Shown: piece by piece, positions 16,101 to 24,374 of the stretch
How positions within the stretch are numbered: the stretch's first letter is position 1
Layout: the number at the start of each line of letters is the position of its first letter
Origin: Leadbetterella sp964423865
Lineage (GTDB): Bacteria > Bacteroidota > Bacteroidia > Cytophagales > Spirosomataceae
Assembly: GCA_964423865.1 (NCBI GenBank)
Contig: CAYRGN010000028.1
Coordinates: 1-44,448 of the forward strand
Direction of reading: 5' to 3'
DNA length: 44,448 bases
Notes under the pieces: model-generated
Told to the model about the DNA's origin: nothing
Database searches by the model: none
The model's input: only the letters and a program-made list of their open reading frames with translations
Program-made: the position numbers and the translations under genes

Positions 16101-16264
16101 ACTTTCCCTTCAACGGAGCGGTCAACCGCCTCAAAAGCGCCGGCCTCCCCTCCTCTGGAAAACGCCGCGTGGCCAAACAATACCCCGGCGCCCATCAGTA
16201 CGGAAAAGAGGGCCTTGCTTCTTGCCCTCATCAGCACTTTGCATAATAATAGAGTTTTTCTCAT
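13199..16264 (-). CDS. SusC/RagA-family TonB-linked outer-membrane transporter
   Basis: A 1021-residue protein. After an N-terminal signal region comes a carboxypeptidase-D regulatory-like domain (about 50-125: VEGKVTDESGEGVPGVNVRV ... FSSVGYVEQ), then the SusC signature SEVVVVGYGTQKRSDITGSV (about 129-148) and the plug domain (IRGRSSIN, DPSAVAIYG, NGVILITTKRG). The remainder is a 22-strand beta-barrel ending in aromatic TYVLGANLTF. It imports oligosaccharides, here probably rhamnogalacturonan fragments, with energy from TonB. There is no N-terminal STN or anti-sigma-contact domain, so control is by the divergent hybrid regulator rather than an ECF/anti-sigma pair. A match to the -7 consensus and a 14-bp palindrome lie just upstream. 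Confidence 0.97.
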   Translation of the reverse strand: MRKTLLLCKVLMRARSKALFSVLMGAGVLFGHAAFSRGGEAGAFEAVDRSVEGKVTDESGEGVPGVNVRVEGTTQGAITDADGVFRLTVGDGEVTLVFSSVGYVEQKTVVRRGQTLVNITLEEDSRLMSEVVVVGYGTQKRSDITGSVASVPKERLANLPVNNVMQAVQGAVANVTVSQASSIPGDAPSTQIRGRSSINASSEPYVVVDGIPLSRTDGSINDINPNDVASIEILKDPSAVAIYGVNGSNGVILITTKRGTSGKPTIRYNTYGGVEEAAHILEPASPEELLKRYAEYARITNTSLYNGGPVKNQYEYDNYVNGVTTDWLDAVMQTGVVQNHNVGISGGTENAKYYVSLDYLDQKGILQGYNYKRYSFRTNTDVKATRYLSVGTSTFIVSHNRDGGRASLLQAAAMSPYATMYNEDGSLTQYPMYSEQLWANPLLPTTTNPIRRQFNISLNGYADVSFGNIWKPLSGLNYRFNAGYSYVPVRNNEYYGKSVYNLSGSGTITNSESQTYTLENILTYNKDIGKHHFDLTGLYGAKEKYWQQAVATGQVFPNDDLEWGNLESASTQTVSSQADMYRSISQMGRLNYGYDSRYMFTFTVRRDGSSVFGKNNKYGTFPSAAFAWNIANEDFMKQYNAITNLKLRVSYGISGNEAIGIYQTLALMSSGTLTMDGRPYTTLKVQSRMGNDDLQWEKTKGLNAGVDFGLWGNRLTGTVDLYKTNTYDMLLLQRIPQITGYSDVWSNIGKVANTGVELTLTSKNLVKNDFTWSSTLVFSTNKNKIVDVYGDGKDDVGNRWFIGHPVGVIYDYTKVGIWQESEIESGANKGWDDTALAGDLKLADLNKDGKVDDNDRSILGQTTPKWTGGLTNTLTYKNFNLNIFIQTVQGALRNNPQIGGASDEMGRRSTPAALGYWTPENQSNEWRSLGNHSNSHGYGFPVDAGYTRLKDVTLSYNFGQTALTKLGIGGLQLYLSGRNLATWTDWLGWDPEARDITRGSSNDNINYPMVRTYVLGANLTF

Positions 16265-16308
16265 CTGATTGAATAATTAAAAATTCAAAATATTTTATTT
16301 GAATAGTG

Positions 16309-16338
16309 CAAAATTAGAGCATGTACCCACCGGTGGGT
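16309..16338 (-). promoter_or_regulatory. susC promoter with candidate regulator palindrome
   Basis: On the minus strand TAATTTTG (complement of 16309-16316) matches TAnnTTTG, 45 bases from the susC ATG. The perfect palindrome ACCCACCGGTGGGT lies at 16325-16338, centred about 19 bases upstream of that element, where the -33 box should be; no good -33 TTTG is present. This is the arrangement expected for a promoter that needs an activator, and the divergent hybrid regulator is the obvious candidate. Binding is inferred. Confidence 0.6.
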
Positions 16339-16422
16339 TAGGGTCAAAATCAGCAAAAAGTCGGGTTATTTTCGTCAGATTTGTCCATATATTAATTTTT
16401 GAAGAACTTTGACTTCACTTTT

Positions 16423-19400
16423 ATGGTGGCGAACAAAATCACATGGGTACTGGCCTGTCTGCTGACAGGTGTCTTTGGCCGGTTGCCGGCGCAAAGCGAC
16501 TTCCGCTTTGAGCATATCACCGTGAATGAAGGGCTGGCCCACAGCGACGCCTTGTCGGTGTTACAAGACCGCGACGGCTTCATCTGGATAGCCACCAATA
16601 ACGGCATCAACCGCTACGACGGTTACGAACTCAAAAACTACCTTTTACCGAACAGTAACTTCAACGGGCTTTACAATAACCGGATCCAGAGCCTGGAGCT
16701 GGATGGTGACGGTCGGATATGGGCCACCGCCGATGAACAGGGCGTATTTTATTACGATTCCTCCACCGACGGTTTCCGGAACCTCGCCGAACTGGCCACG
16801 GACTCCTCCACCCGCACCCTCCTCCTACAGATCACGGCACGGTCCCTGCTGACTGGCCATAACGGCCACTTGTATATAGGTACCCGCTCCCATGGCCTGC
16901 TGGTGATTTCCCTTACCCCCGAAAAAAGAATAAAAACCCTGAGGCGGATCCCCTTTCTCCTCCAGGGAACCGCCATTACCGTGTACAAACTGGCAGAGGA
17001 TACCGGGGGAAACTTATGGGTAGGTACCCTAGGAACAGGACTATGGCGCCTGGAAAAAGATACGTTTATTCCGCACCGAGTAGCACAATGGCCCCACGAG
17101 AACGTCAGGGCCCTCCTGTTCCGGCCCGACCAGACCTTGTGGGCGGGTTCAGACAACACCGTAGCCCGGATCCATACCGGGGCTGTCCCCACCGTAGAGT
17201 GGCTTAAAGATTCCTTCGCCTCTATCAATTGTTTTTTTGAAGATTCTTTCGGGCGGTTCTGGATAGGCACCAACTTTGGCCTGCACCTGCTCCGCGATAT
17301 CCGGCCCGCAGAAGGGAACCGCCTGACCTATACCGACCAGGTGTTTTCCGTAGATTCAGACAACCCTTTCGGCATTAACTCCAACCGCGTACACCAGGTG
17401 TTTGAAGACTCCTTCCATAACCTCTGGTTCGCGGCTTCTTCCGGCGGACTCAACAAAATCAGCCTCCTGGCCAAGCCTTTCGGCATCATCAATCGCACCA
17501 ATAACCACGAACTGCCGGACGATTACATCAATACGCTCTGGAATGAACCGGGCGTCTTGTGGATAGGGACACGCAACGGGTTTTCCCGCTATGATAAGGC
17601 CAGCCGAACCTTCCGGAATTTCCTGGATAACCCTGTAGCGGGCAGCACCACCCACATCAGCGTTTCCAGCATTTACGATGCCGGAGACGGATACCTGTGG
17701 GTAGCTTCCCGGGAAAACGGTATCTACCGCCTGAACAAGAAAAGCCTGGTGCTTCAACGCCTGGAAGATGTTCCGGGACAACGCGCCTGGTCTGGTATCG
17801 AGCCCCTCTGCATCCGGGAAGACGGACAGGGCCGCATCTGGATTGCCACCTTTTATGCGGGCATTTATATTTTCGATAAAAACGGGCATTTTATACAAAC
17901 CCTGAATACCGGCAACTCCGCCCTGCCCGCCGACCGGATCACGGCGCTCCTTTACGACCAGGAAGAAGAGGTGATGTGGGCCAGCACCCGCGATGCCGGA
18001 GTAGTTAAACTGCAACTAAAAAACGGAGAACTAACCCTGCTGAACCATTTTTTCTTTACCCCGGAAAGCCGGGAAAGCATGAAAGTCAACTACGCCTGGC
18101 CCCTGCACAAAGACCGAAAAGGTCGCATCTGGGTAGGTACCTTAGGCGGAGGCCTCCACCTTATCCATAAAGTGAACGGAAAGGAAGTGATTTCCCGCTA
18201 CGATCAGTGGCTGCCGGAATCGAATGTAGAGACCATACAGGAAGGCGACCACGGGGAGCTGTGGATAGGAGGCCGTGGTCTCTACCGCTTTGACCCGGAG
18301 AAAAAAAGCTATCTTCATTTTGATGTGGCCGACGGCCTGCAAAGCAATTCCTTCAAAATCGGCGCAGCGGCTAAGGATACCGACGGCACCCTGTATTTCG
18401 GGGGAATTAACGGCATCTCCTACTTCAAACCTTCGGGCGTTACCCAGAACCCCTACCCCCCGAAAATGCAGATTACACGGGTGAGGATTGTACATTATGA
18501 ACTGTCGGCCACCCCGCCCAACCCCCGCGCCATACTTTCCGGTCCTTTTTCTCCGGCCGACAGAATTACCCTGAAAGATTCGGAAAACGACTTTACCATT
18601 GAGTTTGTAGGGCTTAATTTCCATAACCCCCGCAAGCAGCAGTACGCCTACCGCCTGGAAGGGTACCACGACCATTGGATCCCGCTTTTGCCCGGACAGC
18701 GTATGGCCGCTTTTGCCAGCTTACCCGCCGGAGACTATACGTTTAAGGTGCAGGCCGACAACGGCGACGGGGTCTGGTCGGAAGAACCCGCTACCCTGAA
18801 GTTAAGGATTCTTCCGCCCTGGTATAAAACCTGGTGGGCCTACGCCTTTTATGTCGTTGCGGCCCTTTCCGCCCTTACGTGGTACAGGCGGCTCCGGGCA
18901 AGACAGCGCGACCTCCAGAACAAAATAGCGCTGGAACAGATGGAAAAACAGAAAGAGAAGGAACTCTCCGACATGAAGCTGAGCTTCTTTACCAACGTCT
19001 CCCACGAACTCCGCACCCCGCTTACCCTCATCATCCATCCCGCAGAAGACCTGATGCAGTCGGTACCTCTGCAAACGGAAGCCCGCCGGAAAGCCGAACT
19101 GGTACATAAGCAGGCCCATAAACTGCTGAGCCTGGTCAACCAGCTGATGGACCTCCGGAAGATAGAATCCGGGAATATGAAAGTGCAGCTGCAAAATGCC
19201 GATATCATCGCCTTCGTGCGTGAATTGTTTCTGATCTTCAAAATCAAAGCCGATGAGCTGAACATCCGTTATACGCTGGATACTTTCCGGGAAGAAGCCC
19301 TGGTCAGCTTTGACCCGGCCAAACTGGAGATCATCCTGACCAACCTGCTCTCCAATGCTTTTAAATACACCCCCGAGGGGGGAGACGTACAACTCTCGGT

Positions 19401-20505
19401 AAACCGGCCCGACGAAGACCACCTGCGGATCAGGGTGAGCGACAGCGGGCAGGGCATGCGGCCGGAAGACCTGAAACACATTTTTGAACCCTTTTACCAG
19501 GTAGTGCGAAAAGACCGGCCCAAAGCTCCCGGTACAGGCATTGGCCTCTCCCTGGTGCGGGAGTTGGTGCAGGTGCTGGGAGGTACTATCCACGTGGAAA
19601 GTGAGCTGGGCTCGGGGTCGGCCTTTGAGGTGCGTCTGCCCTGCGGGGCCGCAGCGGAAGGGCAGGTGGAGGAAGTGAAAAGCGAATCTCAGATCCCCCA
19701 TGAAACGCTCCTGCCCGAAGACATGGAAGAGCCGCTTTCTGACCACCGCCTGCTGATCGTGGAAGACAACGCTGACCTGAGGACCTACCTCAAAGGGATT
19801 TTCGGGCCGCATCTGAAAATTTCTACGGCAGAAAACGGGAAAGAAGGGTTGGCCCTGGCCCTGGAACAGTTGCCCGATATTATCCTGAGCGATGTGATGA
19901 TGCCGGAAATGGACGGTCTGGAACTGTGCGAAAAAATAAAAAACAACCCGAAAACAGCGCATATTCCGGTAGTACTGATTACGGCGCGGGCGGCGGCGGT
20001 GCATGAACTCGAAGGACTGGAAAGCGGGGCCGACGACTATATTGTGAAGCCCTTCAATCCGCAAATTCTGTTTTCCAAAGTACAGTCCCTGCTGATTAAC
20101 CGCCGGAAACTCCGGGAACACTTCCAGCGCCAGATCCTGATGGAACCCAGTACTTCCGATATCCCCGATGCCGACCGGGCCTTTATCCGGGAGGCTATGG
20201 AAATTGTGGAACATAACCTGGCGAACAAACAGTTTGGCGTACAGAGCCTGGTGAGTGAGTCAGGTATGAGCCAGTCGGCCTACTACCGCAAACTCAAGAA
20301 CATCACGGGGCAGTCTGTGGTAGAATTTATCCGCGATGTACGCCTGAAACGGGCGGCCCAGCTCCTGACTACGGGACAATTCCGGGTGACCGAGGTCATG
20401 GACCAGGTAGGCATTGAAGACTACAAGTATTTCCGTTCCGCATTCCAGAAATTGTACAATCTTTCTCCTTCCGAATACGCAAAAAATCATGAAAAAAATG
20501 CTTAA
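16423..20505 (+). CDS. Hybrid two-component system regulator (sensor kinase, receiver and AraC-type output fused)
   Basis: A 1360-residue protein from ATG 16423 (a TTG at 16399 would add eight residues before the signal peptide). Order: signal/first membrane segment (ITWVLACLLTGVFG); 14 or so periplasmic Reg_prop propeller blades to about residue 680, with repeated W-(I/V)-(G/A)-(T/S) motifs; a Y_Y_Y domain (about 690-795); a membrane helix near 803-822; HisKA with SHELRTP (His861); HATPase with NLLSNAFKYTP and GTGIGLSLV; a receiver with phospho-acceptor Asp1157 in LSDVMMPEMDG; and a C-terminal AraC-type helix-turn-helix (IEDYKYFRSAFQKLYNLSPSEYAK). Such proteins bind a signature oligosaccharide in the periplasm and activate the adjacent susC operon, here divergent 158 bases away. 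All catalytic motifs look intact. Confidence 0.96.
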   Translation: MVANKITWVLACLLTGVFGRLPAQSDFRFEHITVNEGLAHSDALSVLQDRDGFIWIATNNGINRYDGYELKNYLLPNSNFNGLYNNRIQSLELDGDGRIWATADEQGVFYYDSSTDGFRNLAELATDSSTRTLLLQITARSLLTGHNGHLYIGTRSHGLLVISLTPEKRIKTLRRIPFLLQGTAITVYKLAEDTGGNLWVGTLGTGLWRLEKDTFIPHRVAQWPHENVRALLFRPDQTLWAGSDNTVARIHTGAVPTVEWLKDSFASINCFFEDSFGRFWIGTNFGLHLLRDIRPAEGNRLTYTDQVFSVDSDNPFGINSNRVHQVFEDSFHNLWFAASSGGLNKISLLAKPFGIINRTNNHELPDDYINTLWNEPGVLWIGTRNGFSRYDKASRTFRNFLDNPVAGSTTHISVSSIYDAGDGYLWVASRENGIYRLNKKSLVLQRLEDVPGQRAWSGIEPLCIREDGQGRIWIATFYAGIYIFDKNGHFIQTLNTGNSALPADRITALLYDQEEEVMWASTRDAGVVKLQLKNGELTLLNHFFFTPESRESMKVNYAWPLHKDRKGRIWVGTLGGGLHLIHKVNGKEVISRYDQWLPESNVETIQEGDHGELWIGGRGLYRFDPEKKSYLHFDVADGLQSNSFKIGAAAKDTDGTLYFGGINGISYFKPSGVTQNPYPPKMQITRVRIVHYELSATPPNPRAILSGPFSPADRITLKDSENDFTIEFVGLNFHNPRKQQYAYRLEGYHDHWIPLLPGQRMAAFASLPAGDYTFKVQADNGDGVWSEEPATLKLRILPPWYKTWWAYAFYVVAALSALTWYRRLRARQRDLQNKIALEQMEKQKEKELSDMKLSFFTNVSHELRTPLTLIIHPAEDLMQSVPLQTEARRKAELVHKQAHKLLSLVNQLMDLRKIESGNMKVQLQNADIIAFVRELFLIFKIKADELNIRYTLDTFREEALVSFDPAKLEIILTNLLSNAFKYTPEGGDVQLSVNRPDEDHLRIRVSDSGQGMRPEDLKHIFEPFYQVVRKDRPKAPGTGIGLSLVRELVQVLGGTIHVESELGSGSAFEVRLPCGAAAEGQVEEVKSESQIPHETLLPEDMEEPLSDHRLLIVEDNADLRTYLKGIFGPHLKISTAENGKEGLALALEQLPDIILSDVMMPEMDGLELCEKIKNNPKTAHIPVVLITARAAAVHELEGLESGADDYIVKPFNPQILFSKVQSLLINRRKLREHFQRQILMEPSTSDIPDADRAFIREAMEIVEHNLANKQFGVQSLVSESGMSQSAYYRKLKNITGQSVVEFIRDVRLKRAAQLLTTGQFRVTEVMDQVGIEDYKYFRSAFQKLYNLSPSEYAKNHEKNA

Positions 20506-22276
20506 AAGGCTTGGTATTCTATCGGTTCTCCTGGTCTTGCTGCCCGGACTGTTGCCCGCGCAGCAAACAAAAGTGGCTTTTCTTTCCGACATCCATTTCC
20601 AGGATTTGTACGGAAGTTTTTCCGACCATGAATTTAAAGGAATTCCGAACCCGAAAACCGGGAAGCCCGTGATCATGCGTACCATGGGCGCCCAGCTGCG
20701 CTCTACCCGTATCTTTAATGAGAACTATTTTGCTTTCCTGGCTGCCTTAGACGATGTAGTGGCCCGTGGAATCCGGATCGTGGCGCTGCCGGGCGACTTC
20801 TCTGACGACGGGCAGGCGTATAACCTCAGAGGGCTGAGAAAAATCCTGGAAGCCTACACCGAAAAATACGGATTGCAGTTTTTTATCACTACCGGAAACC
20901 ACGATCCCGTAGGCCCGTTCCGTCAGGAGGCCGGGAAAAGCGATTTCCTGAATGCCGACGGGAAGCCTCTGGGCATTTACAGTACGGAAAGCTCGGCGCG
21001 GGCGCCGGAGAGTGTGATCACGAAAGACATCGCCCTTTCGGGCTACCTGGAGATCCTGGAGGAACTGAAAGCCTTCGGCATGCGCCCCTCTCCGGCATAC
21101 CGGTATTGGAGTACCCCTTCCCATTTTATCCTACCGGAAAACTACACCTATGCCCAAGCCGAAACGTATGGAGAATACCGCAACCGGATGTACGAGGTAA
21201 GCCCGGGGTTTTCGGTGCCTGACCTGAGCTACGTGGTCGAACCTGCCGATGGACTATGGCTTTTGGCCATTGACGGGAATACCTATATCCCGAAAAACGC
21301 AGACGGCGACCCGGCCGATCCCCGGAATTATAACGGTTCAAGCATTGGGTATAACCAGGTGATGTCGCATAAAACCCACCTGATCTCCTGGGTAAAACAG
21401 ATCAGCGCCGAAGCGAAAAAAAGGAACAAAACCCTCGTCGCTTTTACCCATTACCCCATGATTGAATATAACGACGGGACCTCTTCGGAAATCGCCCGCC
21501 TGCTGGGAGAAACCAAGTGGCAGCTGCACCGGGCGCCGGAGGAAGAGGTGGCCCGGGCTTTTGCCGAAGCCGGCCTACAACTCCACTTTGGCGGTCACAT
21601 GCACATCAACGACACGGGCGTCCGGAAGTACGAAGACGGAAAAATGCTGGTGAATGTGCAGGTTCCTTCTCTGGCCGCTTATATCCCCGCCTATAAGATC
21701 CTGACCATAAAGCCGAACGATGTGTACGAGATTGAAACGGTGATTCTCGACCGGGTAGACCGCTTCGACGAGCTTTTCCCCCTTTATGAAAAAGAACATG
21801 AACTATTGCGCCAAACAGGCAACCCCCGCATCTGGAACAAAGCTATTCTGGATACCCGCTCGTACCGCGATTTCACCCTTTTCCACCTGCAGGAACTGGT
21901 GCGCCTCCGTATGGTGCCCTCCGACTGGCCCAAAGATTTTATAGAACGAGCGGCCAACCTCCACGGGGGAGACCTCCTCCGGCTTGCGGGTGGGCGCACC
22001 CAAAAAAGCTACCGTTCCTGGAATTTTGACGACCTCCTGCTCGATCTGTACAAGTTTCAATCGGCTGATGAATTGGCCCGACGCGATATTCCGCGGAAAC
22101 GCCTGAAGCAATACGAAACACTCAGCCGAAGCTTCTCACGCCTCGAAACCGATGATCGCTTCCGCCTGCAACTCCGGGATTTGTTTCGTATCCTGGATAA
22201 GATTTCCGGCGGTGACCCGGCAGATCATTTTGAGGTGAATTTTCATAAAGGAACTGTACAAAAAATGAAGAAATAA
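20489..22276 (+). CDS. Exported calcineurin-like metallophosphoesterase
   Basis: A 595-residue protein. The ATG at 20489 gives a signal peptide (MKKMLKRLGILSVLLVLLPG) and overlaps the end of the regulator gene by 17 bases in another frame, so the two are probably translationally coupled; a second ATG at 20498 is also possible. All metal-binding motifs of the calcineurin-like family are present: FLSDIHFQD (Asp34, His36), LPGDFSDDG, TTGNHDP, FTHYP and GGHMHIND. The C-terminal ~190 residues, after IETVILDRVD, are helical and of unknown type. Substrate is unknown: a phosphodiester on a glycan, teichoic-acid-like polymer or nucleotide is possible. Linkage to a PUL sensor gene is unusual. Confidence 0.88.
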   Translation: MKKMLKRLGILSVLLVLLPGLLPAQQTKVAFLSDIHFQDLYGSFSDHEFKGIPNPKTGKPVIMRTMGAQLRSTRIFNENYFAFLAALDDVVARGIRIVALPGDFSDDGQAYNLRGLRKILEAYTEKYGLQFFITTGNHDPVGPFRQEAGKSDFLNADGKPLGIYSTESSARAPESVITKDIALSGYLEILEELKAFGMRPSPAYRYWSTPSHFILPENYTYAQAETYGEYRNRMYEVSPGFSVPDLSYVVEPADGLWLLAIDGNTYIPKNADGDPADPRNYNGSSIGYNQVMSHKTHLISWVKQISAEAKKRNKTLVAFTHYPMIEYNDGTSSEIARLLGETKWQLHRAPEEEVARAFAEAGLQLHFGGHMHINDTGVRKYEDGKMLVNVQVPSLAAYIPAYKILTIKPNDVYEIETVILDRVDRFDELFPLYEKEHELLRQTGNPRIWNKAILDTRSYRDFTLFHLQELVRLRMVPSDWPKDFIERAANLHGGDLLRLAGGRTQKSYRSWNFDDLLLDLYKFQSADELARRDIPRKRLKQYETLSRSFSRLETDDRFRLQLRDLFRILDKISGGDPADHFEVNFHKGTVQKMKK

Positions 22277-22299
22277 CAACCCCGTTATCATCATGTCAG

Positions 22300-22385
22300 C
22301 TTCAATCATGTCAGCCCTTCGGGCTTTAGGAAATTGCCTCTTCATAATTGCTAGAATTATGTCAGCCCTTCGGGCTTAATCTGAA
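22300..22385. repeat. REP-like palindromes, orientation A
   Basis: Two copies of a unit built around (A)TCATGTCAGCCCTTCGGGCTT, at about 22305-22327 and 22357-22377. The core GCCCTTCGGGC is a perfect hairpin with TTC/G loop bases. These are roughly the reverse complement of the units in the following block (AATCATGT...CCCTTCGGGAT). The pair of blocks therefore forms an inverted arrangement, like a BIME. Confidence 0.8.
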
Positions 22386-22396
22386 AGCAGGTACAA

Positions 22397-22650
22397 ATCC
22401 CGAAGGGATAACATGATTGCCACAAAGATTTCGACACCCCAAAATCCCGAAGGGATAACATGATTATAGAATTACCGCAAAGGTTTCGACACCCCAAAAT
22501 CCCGAAGGGATAACATGATTATAGGATTACCGCAAAGATTTCGACACCCCAAAATCCCGAAGGGATGATAAAATTATAGTAAATTATATGTTTTACGTAT
22601 TCCTATTTTTTTGTTATTTTTGATCATCCGAAGGATAGCACAATTACAAA
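22397..22650. repeat. REP-like repeat array, orientation B, next to transposase
   Basis: Units beginning ATCCCGAAGGGATAACATGATT start at 22397, 22444, 22499 and 22554, spaced 47, 55 and 55 bases. The full unit continues TATAGRATTACCGCAAAGRT and TTCGACACCCCAAA. The first unit has lost about eight bases and the fourth is cut off after GGGATGATAAAATT. A decayed fifth copy (ATCATCCGAAGGATAGCACA) lies at 22622-22642, just before the transposase ATG. Units are contiguous with no unique spacers, so this is not a CRISPR array. Confidence 0.85.
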
Positions 22651-22673
22651 AAATAACACAAATTCAATCAACT

Positions 22674-23126
22674 ATGGCCGGCACCTATTCGCAAATCTAC
22701 ATCCAATATGTTTTTACAGTTAAAGGAAGAAAAAGTCTATTGAAAAAATCCTGGCGTCAGGAAGTTTTCAAATATATGGTTGGCATTATAAAAGCCAAAG
22801 GTCAAAAGCCTATTATTGTAAACGGCACCGCAGATCATGTTCACGTTTTTCTTGGTCTGAAGCCTCCTATGAATATTTCTGACCTGATACGGGATATTAA
22901 AAACAATTCCTCCAAATTTATTAACGAACAGGGCTGGCTGCAAGAACAATTCAGGTGGCAGGAGGGTTACGGGGTATTTTCGTATGCCCATTCACAGGTA
23001 GAACGTGTTTATAACTATATTTTAAACCAGGAGCTACATCATCACAAGAAAACATTCCAAGAAGAATACCTGGAGTTTTTACAAAAATTCGACGTAGAAT
23101 ACGATGAAAAATATCTGTTTGGCTGA
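22674..23126 (+). CDS. Single-domain HUH transposase (IS200-like Y1 / REP-associated RAYT)
   Basis: A 150-residue protein from ATG 22674 (the frame opens further upstream, but the repeats lie there). It has the Y1 transposase features: N-terminal YSQIYIQYVFTVKGRK strand, the HUH motif DHVHVFLGL (His55, His57), and the catalytic-tyrosine helix VYNYILNQELHHHKK (probable Tyr115 in YIxxQ). The C-terminal WQEGYGVFSYAHSQVE matches the RAYT/IS200 group. It would cut and join single-stranded DNA at hairpins. The CCCTTCGGG-type palindromes on its upstream side, with a remnant downstream, are its likely substrates, making this either a domesticated RAYT or a decayed IS200 copy. Protein looks intact. 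Confidence 0.9.
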   Translation: MAGTYSQIYIQYVFTVKGRKSLLKKSWRQEVFKYMVGIIKAKGQKPIIVNGTADHVHVFLGLKPPMNISDLIRDIKNNSSKFINEQGWLQEQFRWQEGYGVFSYAHSQVERVYNYILNQELHHHKKTFQEEYLEFLQKFDVEYDEKYLFG

Positions 23127-23202
23127 ATAAATCAGAATCTTGTCAATACCACTATCATTTCATCCCTTTAAATTTCCCTTATGATCAAGTGCCGCCATAA
23201 TC

Positions 23203-23222
23203 ATAATTTGGTAACATGATTA
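23203..23222. repeat. REP-unit remnant overlapping the lldD stop
   Basis: GGTAACATGATTATAA (about 23207-23222) matches the GATAACATGATTATAG part of the orientation-B unit. Its last bases are the TAA stop (minus strand) of the FMN dehydrogenase gene. It marks the downstream edge of the repeat/transposase island. 23127-23202 otherwise shows only AT-rich sequence with a partial CATCCCTTTAAATTTCCC word. Confidence 0.6.
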
Positions 23223-24374
23223 TAACACGGAGCGTTTCAAATGTCCCGGCAGGTCTTCCACCTTCTCGCAGCACACCTGGTCCATCACCTGTTTCAGCTG
23301 TATTTTCAGAAGGTTGATGATATGGTGCCCCCCCGCGGCGCCGAGGGCAGCCACACTGTACATGAACGAGCGCCCCAGGAATGCAAACTCCGCTCCGGCC
23401 GCCAGGGTACGGGCAATATCCGGACCGGTACGCAGACCGCTGTCGAGCATAATTTTGATCTGCCCTTTGTATTGTTCCACAATGGGGTAAAGCGTATGGA
23501 TAGACGACTCTCCGGCATCGAGCTGCCGACCGCCGTGGTTGGACACAATCACACCGTCGAGTCCGAATTTTACAGCCTGTCCCACATCTTCGGCGGTGGC
23601 CACCCCTTTCATCACCAGGTTTCCCTTCCACTTATCGCGGATAGTCTGCAGGCGTTCCTGGCTGATCCTCCCGGAGAACGTCTGGTTCATGTATAGGCCC
23701 AATTGTTTCATGTTTAAACCTTTGGGCATATATTTTTTCATGGTGGCAAAATTGGGTTGCCCGTGGTACAGCGTACTCAGGGCCCAGGTAGGATGCAATA
23801 AAATCTCTACCATATTCTTAAAAGTCATCTGGGGCGGCATGGCCAGGCCGTTGCGAATGTCGCGCGGGCGAAATCCGAAAGTGGGTACGTCAGTTAAAAC
23901 GACCAGCGTTTTGCAGCCGGCGGCCTCCAAGCGCTTAAACATGTCGTCACGCAATTCTTCTTTGGCCGGGTGGTAGAGCTGGTACCAGAACCGCCCCCCG
24001 GTGATCTCGCCGATACGTTCAATGCTGGAGGTGGTGACGGTACTGAGGATAAACGGGATATTCTGTTCTACCGCCGCTTTGGCCAGAATCTCGGGCGAAT
24101 TCGGCCACATCAACCCCTGCAAACCTACCGGAGAAATACCGAAGGGCGCATCGTACACATGGCCGAAAAGCTCCGTTTTCAAGTCGGGTTCCTTATAGTC
24201 CCGGAGGTAGTAAGGCACCAGTTCGATGTCCCGGATTTCCCTGGTGTTTTTGTACAGGTTGACGTCTTCGTTGCATCCTCCATCCAGGTATTCAAAAGCG
24301 AATTTGGGCATGCGTTTCCTGGCCTTCCGGATGAGGTCGTCAATGCCGGGGTATTTCGGGTTATAGTCCATCAT
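23220..24374 (-). CDS. lldD: FMN-dependent alpha-hydroxy-acid dehydrogenase, probable L-lactate dehydrogenase
   Basis: A 384-residue flavoprotein of the LldD/glycolate oxidase family. The FMN TIM barrel is marked by FEYLDGGCNED (27-37), PFGISPVGLQGLMWP (77-91), STVTTSSIE, WYQLYHP, the lysine in LVMKGVAT (Lys256), the active-site SNHGGRQLD (His280, Arg283) and DSGLRTGPDIARTLAAGAE. It should oxidise L-lactate to pyruvate. In this operon L-lactate arises from L-lactaldehyde made by RhaEW, so it completes rhamnose breakdown. Start ATG 24374 overlaps the rhaB stop in an ATGA tetranucleotide, which implies translational coupling. The last gene of the operon; its stop lies in a REP remnant. Confidence 0.9.
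   Translation of the reverse strand: MMDYNPKYPGIDDLIRKARKRMPKFAFEYLDGGCNEDVNLYKNTREIRDIELVPYYLRDYKEPDLKTELFGHVYDAPFGISPVGLQGLMWPNSPEILAKAAVEQNIPFILSTVTTSSIERIGEITGGRFWYQLYHPAKEELRDDMFKRLEAAGCKTLVVLTDVPTFGFRPRDIRNGLAMPPQMTFKNMVEILLHPTWALSTLYHGQPNFATMKKYMPKGLNMKQLGLYMNQTFSGRISQERLQTIRDKWKGNLVMKGVATAEDVGQAVKFGLDGVIVSNHGGRQLDAGESSIHTLYPIVEQYKGQIKIMLDSGLRTGPDIARTLAAGAEFAFLGRSFMYSVAALGAAGGHHIINLLKIQLKQVMDQVCCEKVEDLPGHLKRSVL

Noticed and set aside
18802..20214. Long antisense open frame (470 codons) opposite the hybrid regulator
   Set aside because: It is the mirror of a clearly coding, conserved kinase region, rich in His/Phe/Gln from reversed codons, with no recognisable domain.
22397..22600. Regular ~55-bp repeats as a possible CRISPR array
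   Set aside because: Units are contiguous and alike along their whole length with no unique spacers, and a HUH transposase, not cas genes, is adjacent.
22611..22673. Upstream extension of the transposase frame
   Set aside because: The added codons come from the decayed REP copy; homologous Y1 proteins start at a MAxTYSQIYIQ-like N-terminus, matching ATG 22674.
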